DNA of 64,000 nucleotides from CAVPJW01 sp963705525 (lineage in GTDB: Bacteria; Acidobacteriota; Vicinamibacteria; Vicinamibacterales; CAVPJW01): assembly GCA_963705525.1 (NCBI GenBank), contig CAVPJW010000003.1, positions 310,001 to 374,000 on the forward strand. The letters run 5' to 3'. Under the pieces are notes generated by a model. It was not told the DNA's origin. It saw only the letters and a program-made list of their open reading frames with translations, and did not search any database. Position numbers and translations under genes: made by a program. Shown here in pieces: positions 52,230 to 59,578 of this stretch; position 1 is the first letter of the stretch; each line of letters opens with the position of its first letter.

Positions 52230-52257
52230 CGACCCGTCTCAATCAGCGCGCGGCCGT

Positions 52258-53730
52258 TTACCGGATCGCGGCGGGCGCCTTCTGTCCTTCGGGGATCAAC
52301 GTGACCCACGGCAAGGGATCTCGTATGGCTTTGAAGTCGGCTCGCGCCCTGTCGAGAAGCGCCGGCGAGAGCAGCACTTCAAGCGTCGACGATGCCAGCG
52401 TTTTCGCGGCCACCATCATGCCCTTCTCGCCAATCGTCATGCCCGTGCAGGCCACGATCTGCCAGCTGTGGCCTGGCGCGCCATATGTGTAACTTGCCAC
52501 GGTCAATTGAGCTACCGGCACGAACCAGCTGAGATCGCCCACATCGGTCGACGCGAGCTCCTGCCCGGGCGCGTCGGGCATCGGCTTGACGGCTTCCGAA
52601 AGCGCGAGGTCGAACTTCCGCCCGAGCGGCTCCTGTGTCTTTTGCGCGAACGCCTTTTCGTCGTTGGAGAACGTCGGCGCACCCACCATCTTGAGGTTGC
52701 GATCGACGACTTCGGACAATGTCCGGTTCGGCAGCACTTCGTGCATGTCGGTGTCCACACGAATCGTCTGGAGCTTGGTGCGCGTCATCGCCGCAGCCGC
52801 TTGCGCGATCTCACTGATCCACTTGAAGTACTCCTCGACGTCGGCATGACGGTCGGCGCGTATGTAGTACCAGACTTCCGCCTCCGGCGGGACGACGTTG
52901 GGCTGGCCGCCGCCGTTGGTGATCACGTAGTGAATGCGTGCGTCCTGCTTGACGTGCTCGCGCATGTAGTTGACGCCGTTGTCCATCAGCTCCACGGCGT
53001 CCAGGGCGCTCCGTCCGAGGTATGGAGAGGTCGAGGCATGAGCCGGCAGTCCGGAGAAATGAAACTTCACCGACACGTTTGCCTTGGTGTAGTTGAAAGC
53101 GGATTCCGTCTCGTCACCGGCGTGCCAGGTGAACAGCGCATCGGCGTCCTTGATCAGGCCCTCGCGGAGCATGTACGTCTTGCCGATCCCCGTTTCCTCC
53201 GCGGGCGTGCCATAGAGCCGAATGGTGCCGCGAGCGGTGCCGGCCTCGATCTGTTGTTTCACCGCGATGGCCGCCGCCGTGCTGGCGGTGCCGAATATGC
53301 TGTGGCCGCACCCGTGGCCGGCGTTGACGTCCGGACGGGCCTGGCGCTCGGGCACGGCGTCCTGTGAAAGACCAGGAAGCGCGTCGAACTCGGCCAGGAT
53401 GCCCACGATGGGATGACCCGAACCGTAGGACGCGACGAACGCGGTCGGCATGCCCGCAACCCCGGCGTCGATCGCAAACCCGTTGGCTCGCAGAACATCC
53501 TGGAGCTCCTTCGACGATCGGGTCTCCTGCAGCCCGACCTCGGCATACGACCAGATATTCTTGTTGATGCGCTTGAAGGTGTCCGCCTTCTGGTCGAGCC
53601 ACGTGATTGCAGCCTTCTTGACCGCCGCATTCCGATCGTCCGACGCGGTTTGAGCGTGAACGAACCGACACCGACACACGACGAGAACGATTGCAGTTCG
53701 AACCGCCGCGCGGGCGGAGTAGACGGTCAT
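52258..53730 (-). CDS. Exported M20 family amidohydrolase (AbgB-like)
   Basis: A 490-residue protein with an N-terminal signal-like stretch (VRTAIVLVVCRCRFVHAQ). The M20 features are GILAEFDALPGLSQ, AGHGCGHSIFGTASTAAAIA with the metal His residues, YGTPAEETGIGKTYML with the catalytic Glu-Glu, and FHFSGLPAHASTSPYLGRSA in the dimerisation domain. It is closest in layout to aminobenzoyl-glutamate utilisation protein B. It should cleave an N-acyl amino acid or dipeptide. Ends 28 bases from the sugar-binding gene, so may precede it in one transcript. Confidence 0.88.
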   Translation of the reverse strand: MTVYSARAAVRTAIVLVVCRCRFVHAQTASDDRNAAVKKAAITWLDQKADTFKRINKNIWSYAEVGLQETRSSKELQDVLRANGFAIDAGVAGMPTAFVASYGSGHPIVGILAEFDALPGLSQDAVPERQARPDVNAGHGCGHSIFGTASTAAAIAVKQQIEAGTARGTIRLYGTPAEETGIGKTYMLREGLIKDADALFTWHAGDETESAFNYTKANVSVKFHFSGLPAHASTSPYLGRSALDAVELMDNGVNYMREHVKQDARIHYVITNGGGQPNVVPPEAEVWYYIRADRHADVEEYFKWISEIAQAAAAMTRTKLQTIRVDTDMHEVLPNRTLSEVVDRNLKMVGAPTFSNDEKAFAQKTQEPLGRKFDLALSEAVKPMPDAPGQELASTDVGDLSWFVPVAQLTVASYTYGAPGHSWQIVACTGMTIGEKGMMVAAKTLASSTLEVLLSPALLDRARADFKAIRDPLPWVTLIPEGQKAPAAIR

Positions 53731-53753
53731 GACAGGCTCCTGTGGTGCGGATT

Positions 53754-54506
53754 CTACATGACGCCCAGGATGGCGAAGATCCTGGTCGGTCCCCCGCTCC
53801 CGCCCATGACGTTGATGGGCGCCACGATGACCGTGAACCCGGTGGCGGGGAGAGCGGTCAGATTGGCCGCATTTTCAATGTGGTACACGTTGAGCGGCAT
53901 CGTCACATGATGGGTCTCGAACGCGGCCGAGGCGCCGTAGTCGACGCTCGCCGTATCGATGCCGATCGCCGCCACCTTTCGATCCTTCGCGAGGTAGGTC
54001 GCCGCCTCCACGGAAATTCCGGGAAAATGCTTCACGCCGTTCCTGACATTCATATAGCGCGACGGCGTGGACCAGAAACGGTCCCAGCCCGTTGCCACCA
54101 GAACCGCCGCACCCTCGGGTATAGCACCCGCCTTTGATTCGAATGCACGCACATCGTCGAGCGTGAGCCGGTAGTCGTCATCGACCCCGGCTCTTCCGGC
54201 GACGTTGATGCACACGCCGGGACGCATCAGCCGCTCGACCGGTATGCGATCCGTCGTCCACTCACCGCCGAAATGCGCCGGCGCGTCCAGGTGCGTCCCG
54301 AAATGCTCTTCAGTCGTGAACTTGCCGGTGGCGTAGCCGTCCTTGGCGACCGTCGAGGTCACTGTGCGGTTGAACACGGGCGTGCCGTCCCAGCTCGGAT
54401 CGGTCGCAGAGAGCGGATGACCGAGGTCGATCATCTTCGGCTGCGACTGCGCCTCAAGGGCCGCGGCCAGCACGATCGCGAACGCCGACGTGAAGAGGGT
54501 TCTCAT
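53754..54506 (-). CDS. Exported cyclase family protein (kynurenine formamidase-like)
   Basis: 250 residues from ATG 54506 (RTLFTSAFAIVLAAALEAQ, signal peptide). The family start is MIDLGHPLSATDPSWDGTP, with the metal motif EEHFGTHLDAPAHFGGEW (HxGTHxDxPxH). GIDTASVDYGASAAFETHHV supplies the later ligands. Members are Zn- or Mn-dependent hydrolases of amides or lactones, such as N-formylkynurenine or isatin. An exported copy is likely to act on another compound. Same direction as the M20 gene, 23 bases apart. Confidence 0.88.
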   Translation of the reverse strand: MRTLFTSAFAIVLAAALEAQSQPKMIDLGHPLSATDPSWDGTPVFNRTVTSTVAKDGYATGKFTTEEHFGTHLDAPAHFGGEWTTDRIPVERLMRPGVCINVAGRAGVDDDYRLTLDDVRAFESKAGAIPEGAAVLVATGWDRFWSTPSRYMNVRNGVKHFPGISVEAATYLAKDRKVAAIGIDTASVDYGASAAFETHHVTMPLNVYHIENAANLTALPATGFTVIVAPINVMGGSGGPTRIFAILGVM

Positions 54507-54516
54507 GACGCGCATT

Positions 54517-54878
54517 CTACAGTCCGAGTTGCGCCTTGAGCCACTCCTGGCGATCCCGGCGAGCGTCCTGGTTGAGCCCGTGTCCGGCGTCGTACCAGCG
54601 CAGACTTGGGCTCGCTGGCGGCGGGGATGAACTCCTCGGCCTTCTCCTTCGGCACGTATGGATCGCCGCCCTCCCGAGGTGTTCACAAACGTCACGTTCC
54701 GGATCGTGGCGCCGCCGCGCGTCTCGCTGCCAACATCCCGGACGTCGAATGGGGCCGTGGCGTCGTAGCTGAACGTCGTCGCAGGCAGCTTGGGGAGGGC
54801 CCAGACACTCGCAGCGAGGGTGCCAGCCCCGACCGCGAACCCAAGTCCGCCGAGGACAAGAACCCGACCTTTCGTCAT
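54517..54878 (-). pseudogene. Remnant of an exported alpha/beta hydrolase with a large internal deletion
   Basis: The N terminus (MTKGRVLVLGGLGFAVGAGT, then TFSYDATAPFDVRDVGSETR and TIRNVTFVNTSGG) is an intact exported hydrolase start. In other frames nearby are GDPYVPKEKAEEFIPAASEP and RWYDAGHGLNQDARRDRQEW, then LKAQLGL, the usual C terminus of dienelactone-hydrolase-like enzymes with the catalytic Asp and His. The middle of about 200 residues, including the nucleophile elbow, is missing, and two frameshifts join the pieces. It cannot be an active hydrolase. Confidence 0.7.
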
Positions 54879-55119
54879 ACGCCGATGCCTCCGAACCAGA
54901 AGACCGAATCAACGTCTAAATAGTTGTTCATCCAAGCCTCAGCCCGGCTGGGGTGTGCGAAATCCGGACGCCGACTGGGGCTATTCGCTCCCTGCAGTGA
55001 TGGATGCCGCAGTGGTAAGGACCAACGCCGTGATTTCTGGGACGACCGAGTCGGCGCCGCGCGCCGCTCGGCCCGGCTACCCGCTTGATCTTCTTGGTGC
55101 CTCGACTGATATTGCTCGC

Positions 55120-56247
55120 ATGAGACAGCGCTGGTCGATCGGTTGGGGATGGATTCTCGGAGTCGCCACATTGCTGGGGCTCTTTTCGGCCTTTCAGGCG
55201 CACCGGCTCGTCGCGCTCGAAACGGGCAAGCCCGCGTTTCGTCCGGCCCTCCTCCTGTTGAATCTGGTGTATTGGTACGCGCCTGCCTTGCTGACCCCGA
55301 TCGTGATCCGCTTTGCGCAGCGCTTCCGCTTCGGCGCGCCCACGTGGAAGCGAACGTTGCTGGCTCATCTCCCGGCGCTTTGTCTCTTTTCCTTCGTCAG
55401 CTCCGCGTTGCTCATCGGGGCGCGCATGCTGCTTTTTCCGGACAAGACCTGGGCGGCATCGATGACGTTCTGGCAATTCTGCCAGCATCAGTATTTCATG
55501 AATCTCGACTGGTCGATGATGACCTACTGGTCCATCGTCGGTCTCACAAACGGCATCGACTATTACCGGGAGTCGCGCGAGCGGACCGTGCGTACTGCGC
55601 AGCTCGAGACGAAACTCGTCGAGGCGCAGTTCAAGACCCTGCAGGGTCAGCTCCATCCTCATTTTCTGTTCAATACCCTCCATGCCGTGTCCGCGCTCCT
55701 GCACAAGGATCCGGAAGCGGCCGATCGCATGATCAGCCGCTTGAGCGATCTGCTGCGGCTCACACTCGAACTGACCGGCGTGCAGGAGATTTCCCTCAAG
55801 CAGGAGCTGGAGTTCCTCGAGAAGTATCTCGAGATCGAGCAGATCCGTTTCCGCGACCGGCTGGCGGTCAAGTTCGACGTCGACCCCACCGTTCTCGATG
55901 CGCACGTGCCCATGCTCATCCTTCAGCCTGTCGTCGAGAACGCGATCAAGCACGGCATCGGGCCGCAGCTGCGCGGAGGCACCATCGAAATCAGCGCGAG
56001 CCGTGAAGGCGACCGGCTGCTGATGCAGATTCATGACACCGGCGGCGGGCTCTCCGAGAGCGCGTTGTCGGCACTTCAGAAAGGCATCGGGTTGTCGAAT
56101 ACCCGGGCCCGCCTCGAATGTCTGTACGGCCACGACCACCGGTTCGAATTCTCGAACGTGCATGGCGGGCTCACTGTGCGCGTCGTCATTCCACTCCACA
56201 CCGATATTCGCCGAACCGAGCCCGGCGAGGCATCGAGAGTCGCATGA
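55120..56247 (+). CDS. LytS/YehU-type sensor histidine kinase
   Basis: 375 residues from ATG 55120. An ATG at 55000 would add 40 residues, and neither has a clear ribosome site. Four transmembrane spans (WGWILGVATLLGLFSAF, YAPALLTPIVIRF, ALCLFSFVSSALLIGARMLL) precede a PF06580-type kinase core. The phosphorylated His is in LQGQLHPHFLFNTLHAVSAL. The ATP-binding part has VPMLILQPVVENAIKHGIGP and DTGGGLSESAL. Its stop overlaps the regulator's start (ATGA), so the two are a pair. Signal unknown. Confidence 0.9.
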   Translation: MRQRWSIGWGWILGVATLLGLFSAFQAHRLVALETGKPAFRPALLLLNLVYWYAPALLTPIVIRFAQRFRFGAPTWKRTLLAHLPALCLFSFVSSALLIGARMLLFPDKTWAASMTFWQFCQHQYFMNLDWSMMTYWSIVGLTNGIDYYRESRERTVRTAQLETKLVEAQFKTLQGQLHPHFLFNTLHAVSALLHKDPEAADRMISRLSDLLRLTLELTGVQEISLKQELEFLEKYLEIEQIRFRDRLAVKFDVDPTVLDAHVPMLILQPVVENAIKHGIGPQLRGGTIEISASREGDRLLMQIHDTGGGLSESALSALQKGIGLSNTRARLECLYGHDHRFEFSNVHGGLTVRVVIPLHTDIRRTEPGEASRVA

Positions 56248-57014
56248 AGAGAATCCGCGCCCTTATCGCCGACGATGAACCGCTTGCACGGGAACGCATT
56301 GCGGGCCTCCTTCAGAGCGAGCCCGACATCGAAGTCGTGGGCGAATGCCCAGACGGCACGAAAACCGTCGCGGCCATTCAGCAACTGTCGCCGGATGTCG
56401 TCTTTCTGGATGTGCAGATGCCCGGCGCGACCGGTTTTGACGTCGTGCAGGCCGTGCGTCCCGATCGCATGCCGATCGTCGTGTTCGTGACCGCATACGA
56501 CAAGTACGCGCTCAAGGCGTTCGACGTGCACGCACTGGACTACCTGCTGAAACCGTTCGACCGCGATCGCTTTCAGAAGGCCCTTCAGCGTGCGCGGGAG
56601 CAGGTGGAGCGGCAGCAGACGGGCGATCTGGGCCGACGCCTGCTCGCGCTCGTCCACGATCTGAAGCCGGCGAACCAGCGTCTCGATCGCCTCGTGATCA
56701 AGTCCGGAGGACGAGTTTTCTTTCTGCGAACGGATGAAATCGACTGGATCGAGGCGGCCGGCAACTACGTGCGCCTGCACCTCGGGAACGACTCGCACCT
56801 TTTCCGTGAAACGATGACGGCCCTCGAAGGCCGGCTCGACCCGCAGCGGTTCTTTCGCATTCACCGCTCGCGCATCGTGAACATCGAGCGCGTGCAGGAG
56901 CTGCAGCCCTGGTTCAACGGCGAATACGCCGTGCTGCTCAGAAATGGGACGAAGCTCACGCTCAGCCGTGGTTATCGGGAAAAGCTGCAGGAGCGCCTGG
57001 GGCGATCGTTCTGA
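56244..57014 (+). CDS. LytTR family response regulator
   Basis: 256 residues from ATG 56244. The receiver domain has the acidic pocket ALIADDEPLARERI and the phosphorylated Asp in VVFLDVQMPGATGF, then FVTAYDKYALKAF. A LytTR DNA-binding domain follows (residues of about 155-250: KSGGRVFFLRTDEIDWIEAA, FFRIHRSRIVNIERVQEL). Partner of the overlapping LytS-type kinase. LytTR proteins usually bind paired 9-bp sites in front of target promoters; none was recognised here with confidence. Confidence 0.93.
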   Translation: MKRIRALIADDEPLARERIAGLLQSEPDIEVVGECPDGTKTVAAIQQLSPDVVFLDVQMPGATGFDVVQAVRPDRMPIVVFVTAYDKYALKAFDVHALDYLLKPFDRDRFQKALQRAREQVERQQTGDLGRRLLALVHDLKPANQRLDRLVIKSGGRVFFLRTDEIDWIEAAGNYVRLHLGNDSHLFRETMTALEGRLDPQRFFRIHRSRIVNIERVQELQPWFNGEYAVLLRNGTKLTLSRGYREKLQERLGRSF

Positions 57015-57393
57015 TGATCGTGGTCGGTGGGTTCAACGTTTTGAAGTGCCTCTTCTGAGAATTCGGATCCGCGTCGTCTCCGGCCACTGACTGTGCTCGT
57101 TGGCTTACACTGCGTAATAAACCTCACCGGCTGTATTTGACACACCTGACTCGCTAAACTGCCCGCGTCTTCTTCCGGACTTGTCCTCGGTACATGAACT
57201 CGTGCTTGGCGCGCCGTTTGCTGAACAATCCGTGCCGCTGGGAGCTACTTTTCACGTGGTTTTAGTGCCGCGCGATTCGCAGGGGTAGCTGCCGGCGGCT
57301 TTGCCGTCCGACCCGCACTTCGTCACACCGCAACGGACCGCGGCACCCACTCGCAATTCGCAGGAATGGTCGGAAATCAGGTATAAGCCTGCC
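57015..57393. other. Gene-free stretch of 379 bases
   Basis: Between the response regulator and an amidohydrolase on the same strand. No tRNA, terminator with a T tract, word repeat or convincing gene was seen. A short open stretch on the minus strand (CGVTKCGSDGKAAGS) has no support. It is somewhat lower in GC than its surroundings, and GTATAAG near 57381 could be a -10 element for the next gene. Confidence 0.5.
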
Positions 57394-58716
57394 ATGCGCG
57401 TCCACGCTTCCTGGTCCCGAACCATTGCCGCTCTATTCATGCTCTTGGTCGCGAGCGCTCCGTCTGCGCGAAATCGAGCCCAGAACAATGACACGACGCT
57501 GGCGGTGACCTGCGGTCGCCTGATTGACCCCGAGTCCGGCGCGGTTCAGACGAACACCACACTGCTGATGGTGGATGGGAGGGTGAAGAGCATCGGACCG
57601 GACCCGGTTTCGTCTGCAACATCGAGACTCGACCTGTCGGGTTACACCTGCCTGCCGGGTCTGATCGACATGCACACGCATCTGTCGGACTCGTTTGCAA
57701 ATTCGAAGGGACTGCGCGCGTACCTGACGCGCTCGCTCGACGAGGCCCGTGAGCTCGGCATCGAGCACGCGGCCGCCACCCTCATGGCCGGCTTCACGAG
57801 CGTGAGAGATCTCGGAACCTATATCGCCTGGAGCGATCGGACGCTGCGCGATCTCATCAACCGTGGCGACACGATCGGCCCGCGCATGCAGGTGTGCGGC
57901 TACTACCTGACGATTCGGGGCGGCGGCGGCGACCTGATGATCCCCGGCGTTCCGGAGAACGACATTCCGCCGCGCGCACGCATGGGTGTTGGACGGGGCG
58001 CCGACGATTTTCGGGCACGCGCGCAGGCCGCCATCGATGGCGGCGCCGATGTGCTGAAGGTGATCGCGTCGGGCGCCGTGCTCGCATACGGCGGCGTACC
58101 GGGCGAGCCCGAACTGACACCGGTTGAAATCGCCGCCGTGGCCGACGTGGCTCATCGAGCTGGCAAGCGGCTCGCCGCGCACGCGCACGGTGCCCGCTCG
58201 ATCAAGGAAGCCATCCTCGCGGGCGCCGATACCATCGAACATGCTTCGTATCTCGACGATGAGGGCATTCGGCTGGCGAAAGAGCATGGCGTGGCGCTGA
58301 CAATGGATGTGTATAACGGGGACTATATCGATTCGGAATTTCGGCGTCAGGGAGCCGCGCAGGAATTTCTCGACAAGAATCTCCAGACCACCGAGGTTCA
58401 GCGTGTTGCCTTCACCAAGGCCTATCGCGCGGGTGTGGCACTGGTGTTCGGCACCGACGCCGCCGTCTACCCGCACGGCCAGAACGCCCTCCAGTTCCGC
58501 ATCATGGTCGAGCGGGGTATGTCGCCCATCGACGCGATTCGATCGGCCACGAATGTTGCCGCCCACTACATGGGATGGTCGGATCAGGTCGGCAGTCTCG
58601 CCCCGGGTCACTGGGCCGATCTCATCGCGGTGCGGGGCGACCCGCTGAGCGACATTACCCTCCTCCAGGATGTAAAGGCCGTCGTCAAGGGCGGTCACAT
58701 CATCAAGCGACCTTAG
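57394..58716 (+). CDS. Exported amidohydrolase (imidazolonepropionase/Xaa-Pro dipeptidase-like)
   Basis: 440 residues from ATG 57394, with signal peptide (TIAALFMLLVASAPSAR). A complete amidohydrolase metal site: HxH in LIDMHTHLSDSF, Lys in DVLKVIASGAVL, His in LAAHAHGARSIKEA and DTIEHASYLDD, and Asp in LVFGTDAAVYPHGQNALQF. The C-terminal GSLAPGHWADLIAVRGDPLS closes the beta sandwich. Substrates of this group are dipeptides, prolidase-type peptides or cyclic amides. Intact relative of the frameshifted gene at 5204-6491. Confidence 0.88.
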   Translation: MRVHASWSRTIAALFMLLVASAPSARNRAQNNDTTLAVTCGRLIDPESGAVQTNTTLLMVDGRVKSIGPDPVSSATSRLDLSGYTCLPGLIDMHTHLSDSFANSKGLRAYLTRSLDEARELGIEHAAATLMAGFTSVRDLGTYIAWSDRTLRDLINRGDTIGPRMQVCGYYLTIRGGGGDLMIPGVPENDIPPRARMGVGRGADDFRARAQAAIDGGADVLKVIASGAVLAYGGVPGEPELTPVEIAAVADVAHRAGKRLAAHAHGARSIKEAILAGADTIEHASYLDDEGIRLAKEHGVALTMDVYNGDYIDSEFRRQGAAQEFLDKNLQTTEVQRVAFTKAYRAGVALVFGTDAAVYPHGQNALQFRIMVERGMSPIDAIRSATNVAAHYMGWSDQVGSLAPGHWADLIAVRGDPLSDITLLQDVKAVVKGGHIIKRP

Positions 58717-58721
58717 ATCGC

Positions 58722-59483
58722 TCAAGGCGAGGCGTGAGGGCGATCCGGCTCGCGTCCGCTCTTCATGATCCACCAGACGGCAATCGCGAAGGCCATCGCG
58801 ACGGCAATTCCGGTGAGGCCAAAGAGCCAGAGCGTGCGATAGAGGATTGATTGTGTTTCGGGGTGGGCCTCCATTGTGAGAGGCGTCCCAGTAAGACGAT
58901 CCTTCAGCGACTGCTCCCAGACCAGGATGTTGCCGCGCCGAAGGTTGCCGGGCGGCGCGTTGTGAAACCGGATCTTGCTCGGCAGATGAAACCGGAACGC
59001 GACGAGCTCATCTCCAGTCCACCCGAAGTCGCCCATCGAACGGTTCGCCGACGCGCCCACGCGTTGCCTGAAGACATAGACGTCGCCGCGGCGCTCCAGC
59101 TCGTACGCCGACCACGCAAACGGCGCCGATCTCGACAGCTGCCTGATGTTGTCGGTCTCCAGCCTGAGGTGCACGAATCGCCGTCCGTCGCGCCGGGATG
59201 AGCTGACGCGCACCACCCGAACGCCCGGCGCCTCATACAGCGCTCTGATGCGGCCGCGGTCGAGACGCGCGCGCGGGTTGACATCGAGATCGAGGCCTCG
59301 CAACGCGACCAGCGCCGCGACGGATGCGTTGACGTACACCGTCGCCGATCCATCGAGCGCAAGGTATATTTCCTCGTCGTACTCGTAGCGCGTGATCAGG
59401 CGGCCGCCGCGGCAGGCCGTCGAGGCGATGATGAGGGCCGAAACAGCGAGCACTGCAGCGACTCGACGCGCCGTCCGCGACAC
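58722..59483 (-). CDS. Lipoprotein of unknown function with C-terminal membrane anchor
   Basis: 253 residues from GTG 59483; longer starts would reach into polA. The signal VAAVLAVSALIIASTAC has a lipobox. The body is beta-rich (EEIYLALDGSATVYVNASVA, VSSSRRDGRRFVHLRLETDN, DELVAFRFHLPSKIRFHNAP). A single transmembrane segment near the end (WLFGLTGIAVAMAFAIAVWW) is followed by a short charged tail. A lipoprotein with a C-terminal span is unusual. Divergent from polA and probably conserved near it, but no function can be given. Confidence 0.72.
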   Translation of the reverse strand: MSRTARRVAAVLAVSALIIASTACRGGRLITRYEYDEEIYLALDGSATVYVNASVAALVALRGLDLDVNPRARLDRGRIRALYEAPGVRVVRVSSSRRDGRRFVHLRLETDNIRQLSRSAPFAWSAYELERRGDVYVFRQRVGASANRSMGDFGWTGDELVAFRFHLPSKIRFHNAPPGNLRRGNILVWEQSLKDRLTGTPLTMEAHPETQSILYRTLWLFGLTGIAVAMAFAIAVWWIMKSGREPDRPHASP

Positions 59484-59491
59484 GACGGGAA

Positions 59492-59500
59492 TGTTATACT
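59492..59500 (+). promoter_or_regulatory. Candidate extended -10 promoter for polA
   Basis: TGTTATACT is a perfect extended -10 (TGN followed by TATACT) 79 bases before the polA ATG. On the other strand the same bases read AGTATAAC and could serve the lipoprotein gene. No good -35 box was found for either. Confidence 0.35.
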
Positions 59501-59578
59501 GAACCCTGCTGCACGCCGCAGCCGGGTTTTCGACGGGCTGCACACGCATCGACGTTCGCCCCGCCACGATTCTGACCA

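Noticed and set aside
57015..57393. RNA gene or insertion-sequence remnant in the long gap
   Set aside because: No cloverleaf, inverted ends or transposase fragments could be recognised.
57252..57494. Small Cys-containing minus-strand frame in the gap before an amidohydrolase
   Set aside because: It overlaps the signal peptide of the real gene and lacks a ribosome site or recognisable domain.
57433..58773. 446-codon minus-strand frame opposite an amidohydrolase
   Set aside because: The plus strand has a complete metal site and signal peptide; the opposite frame is a shadow.
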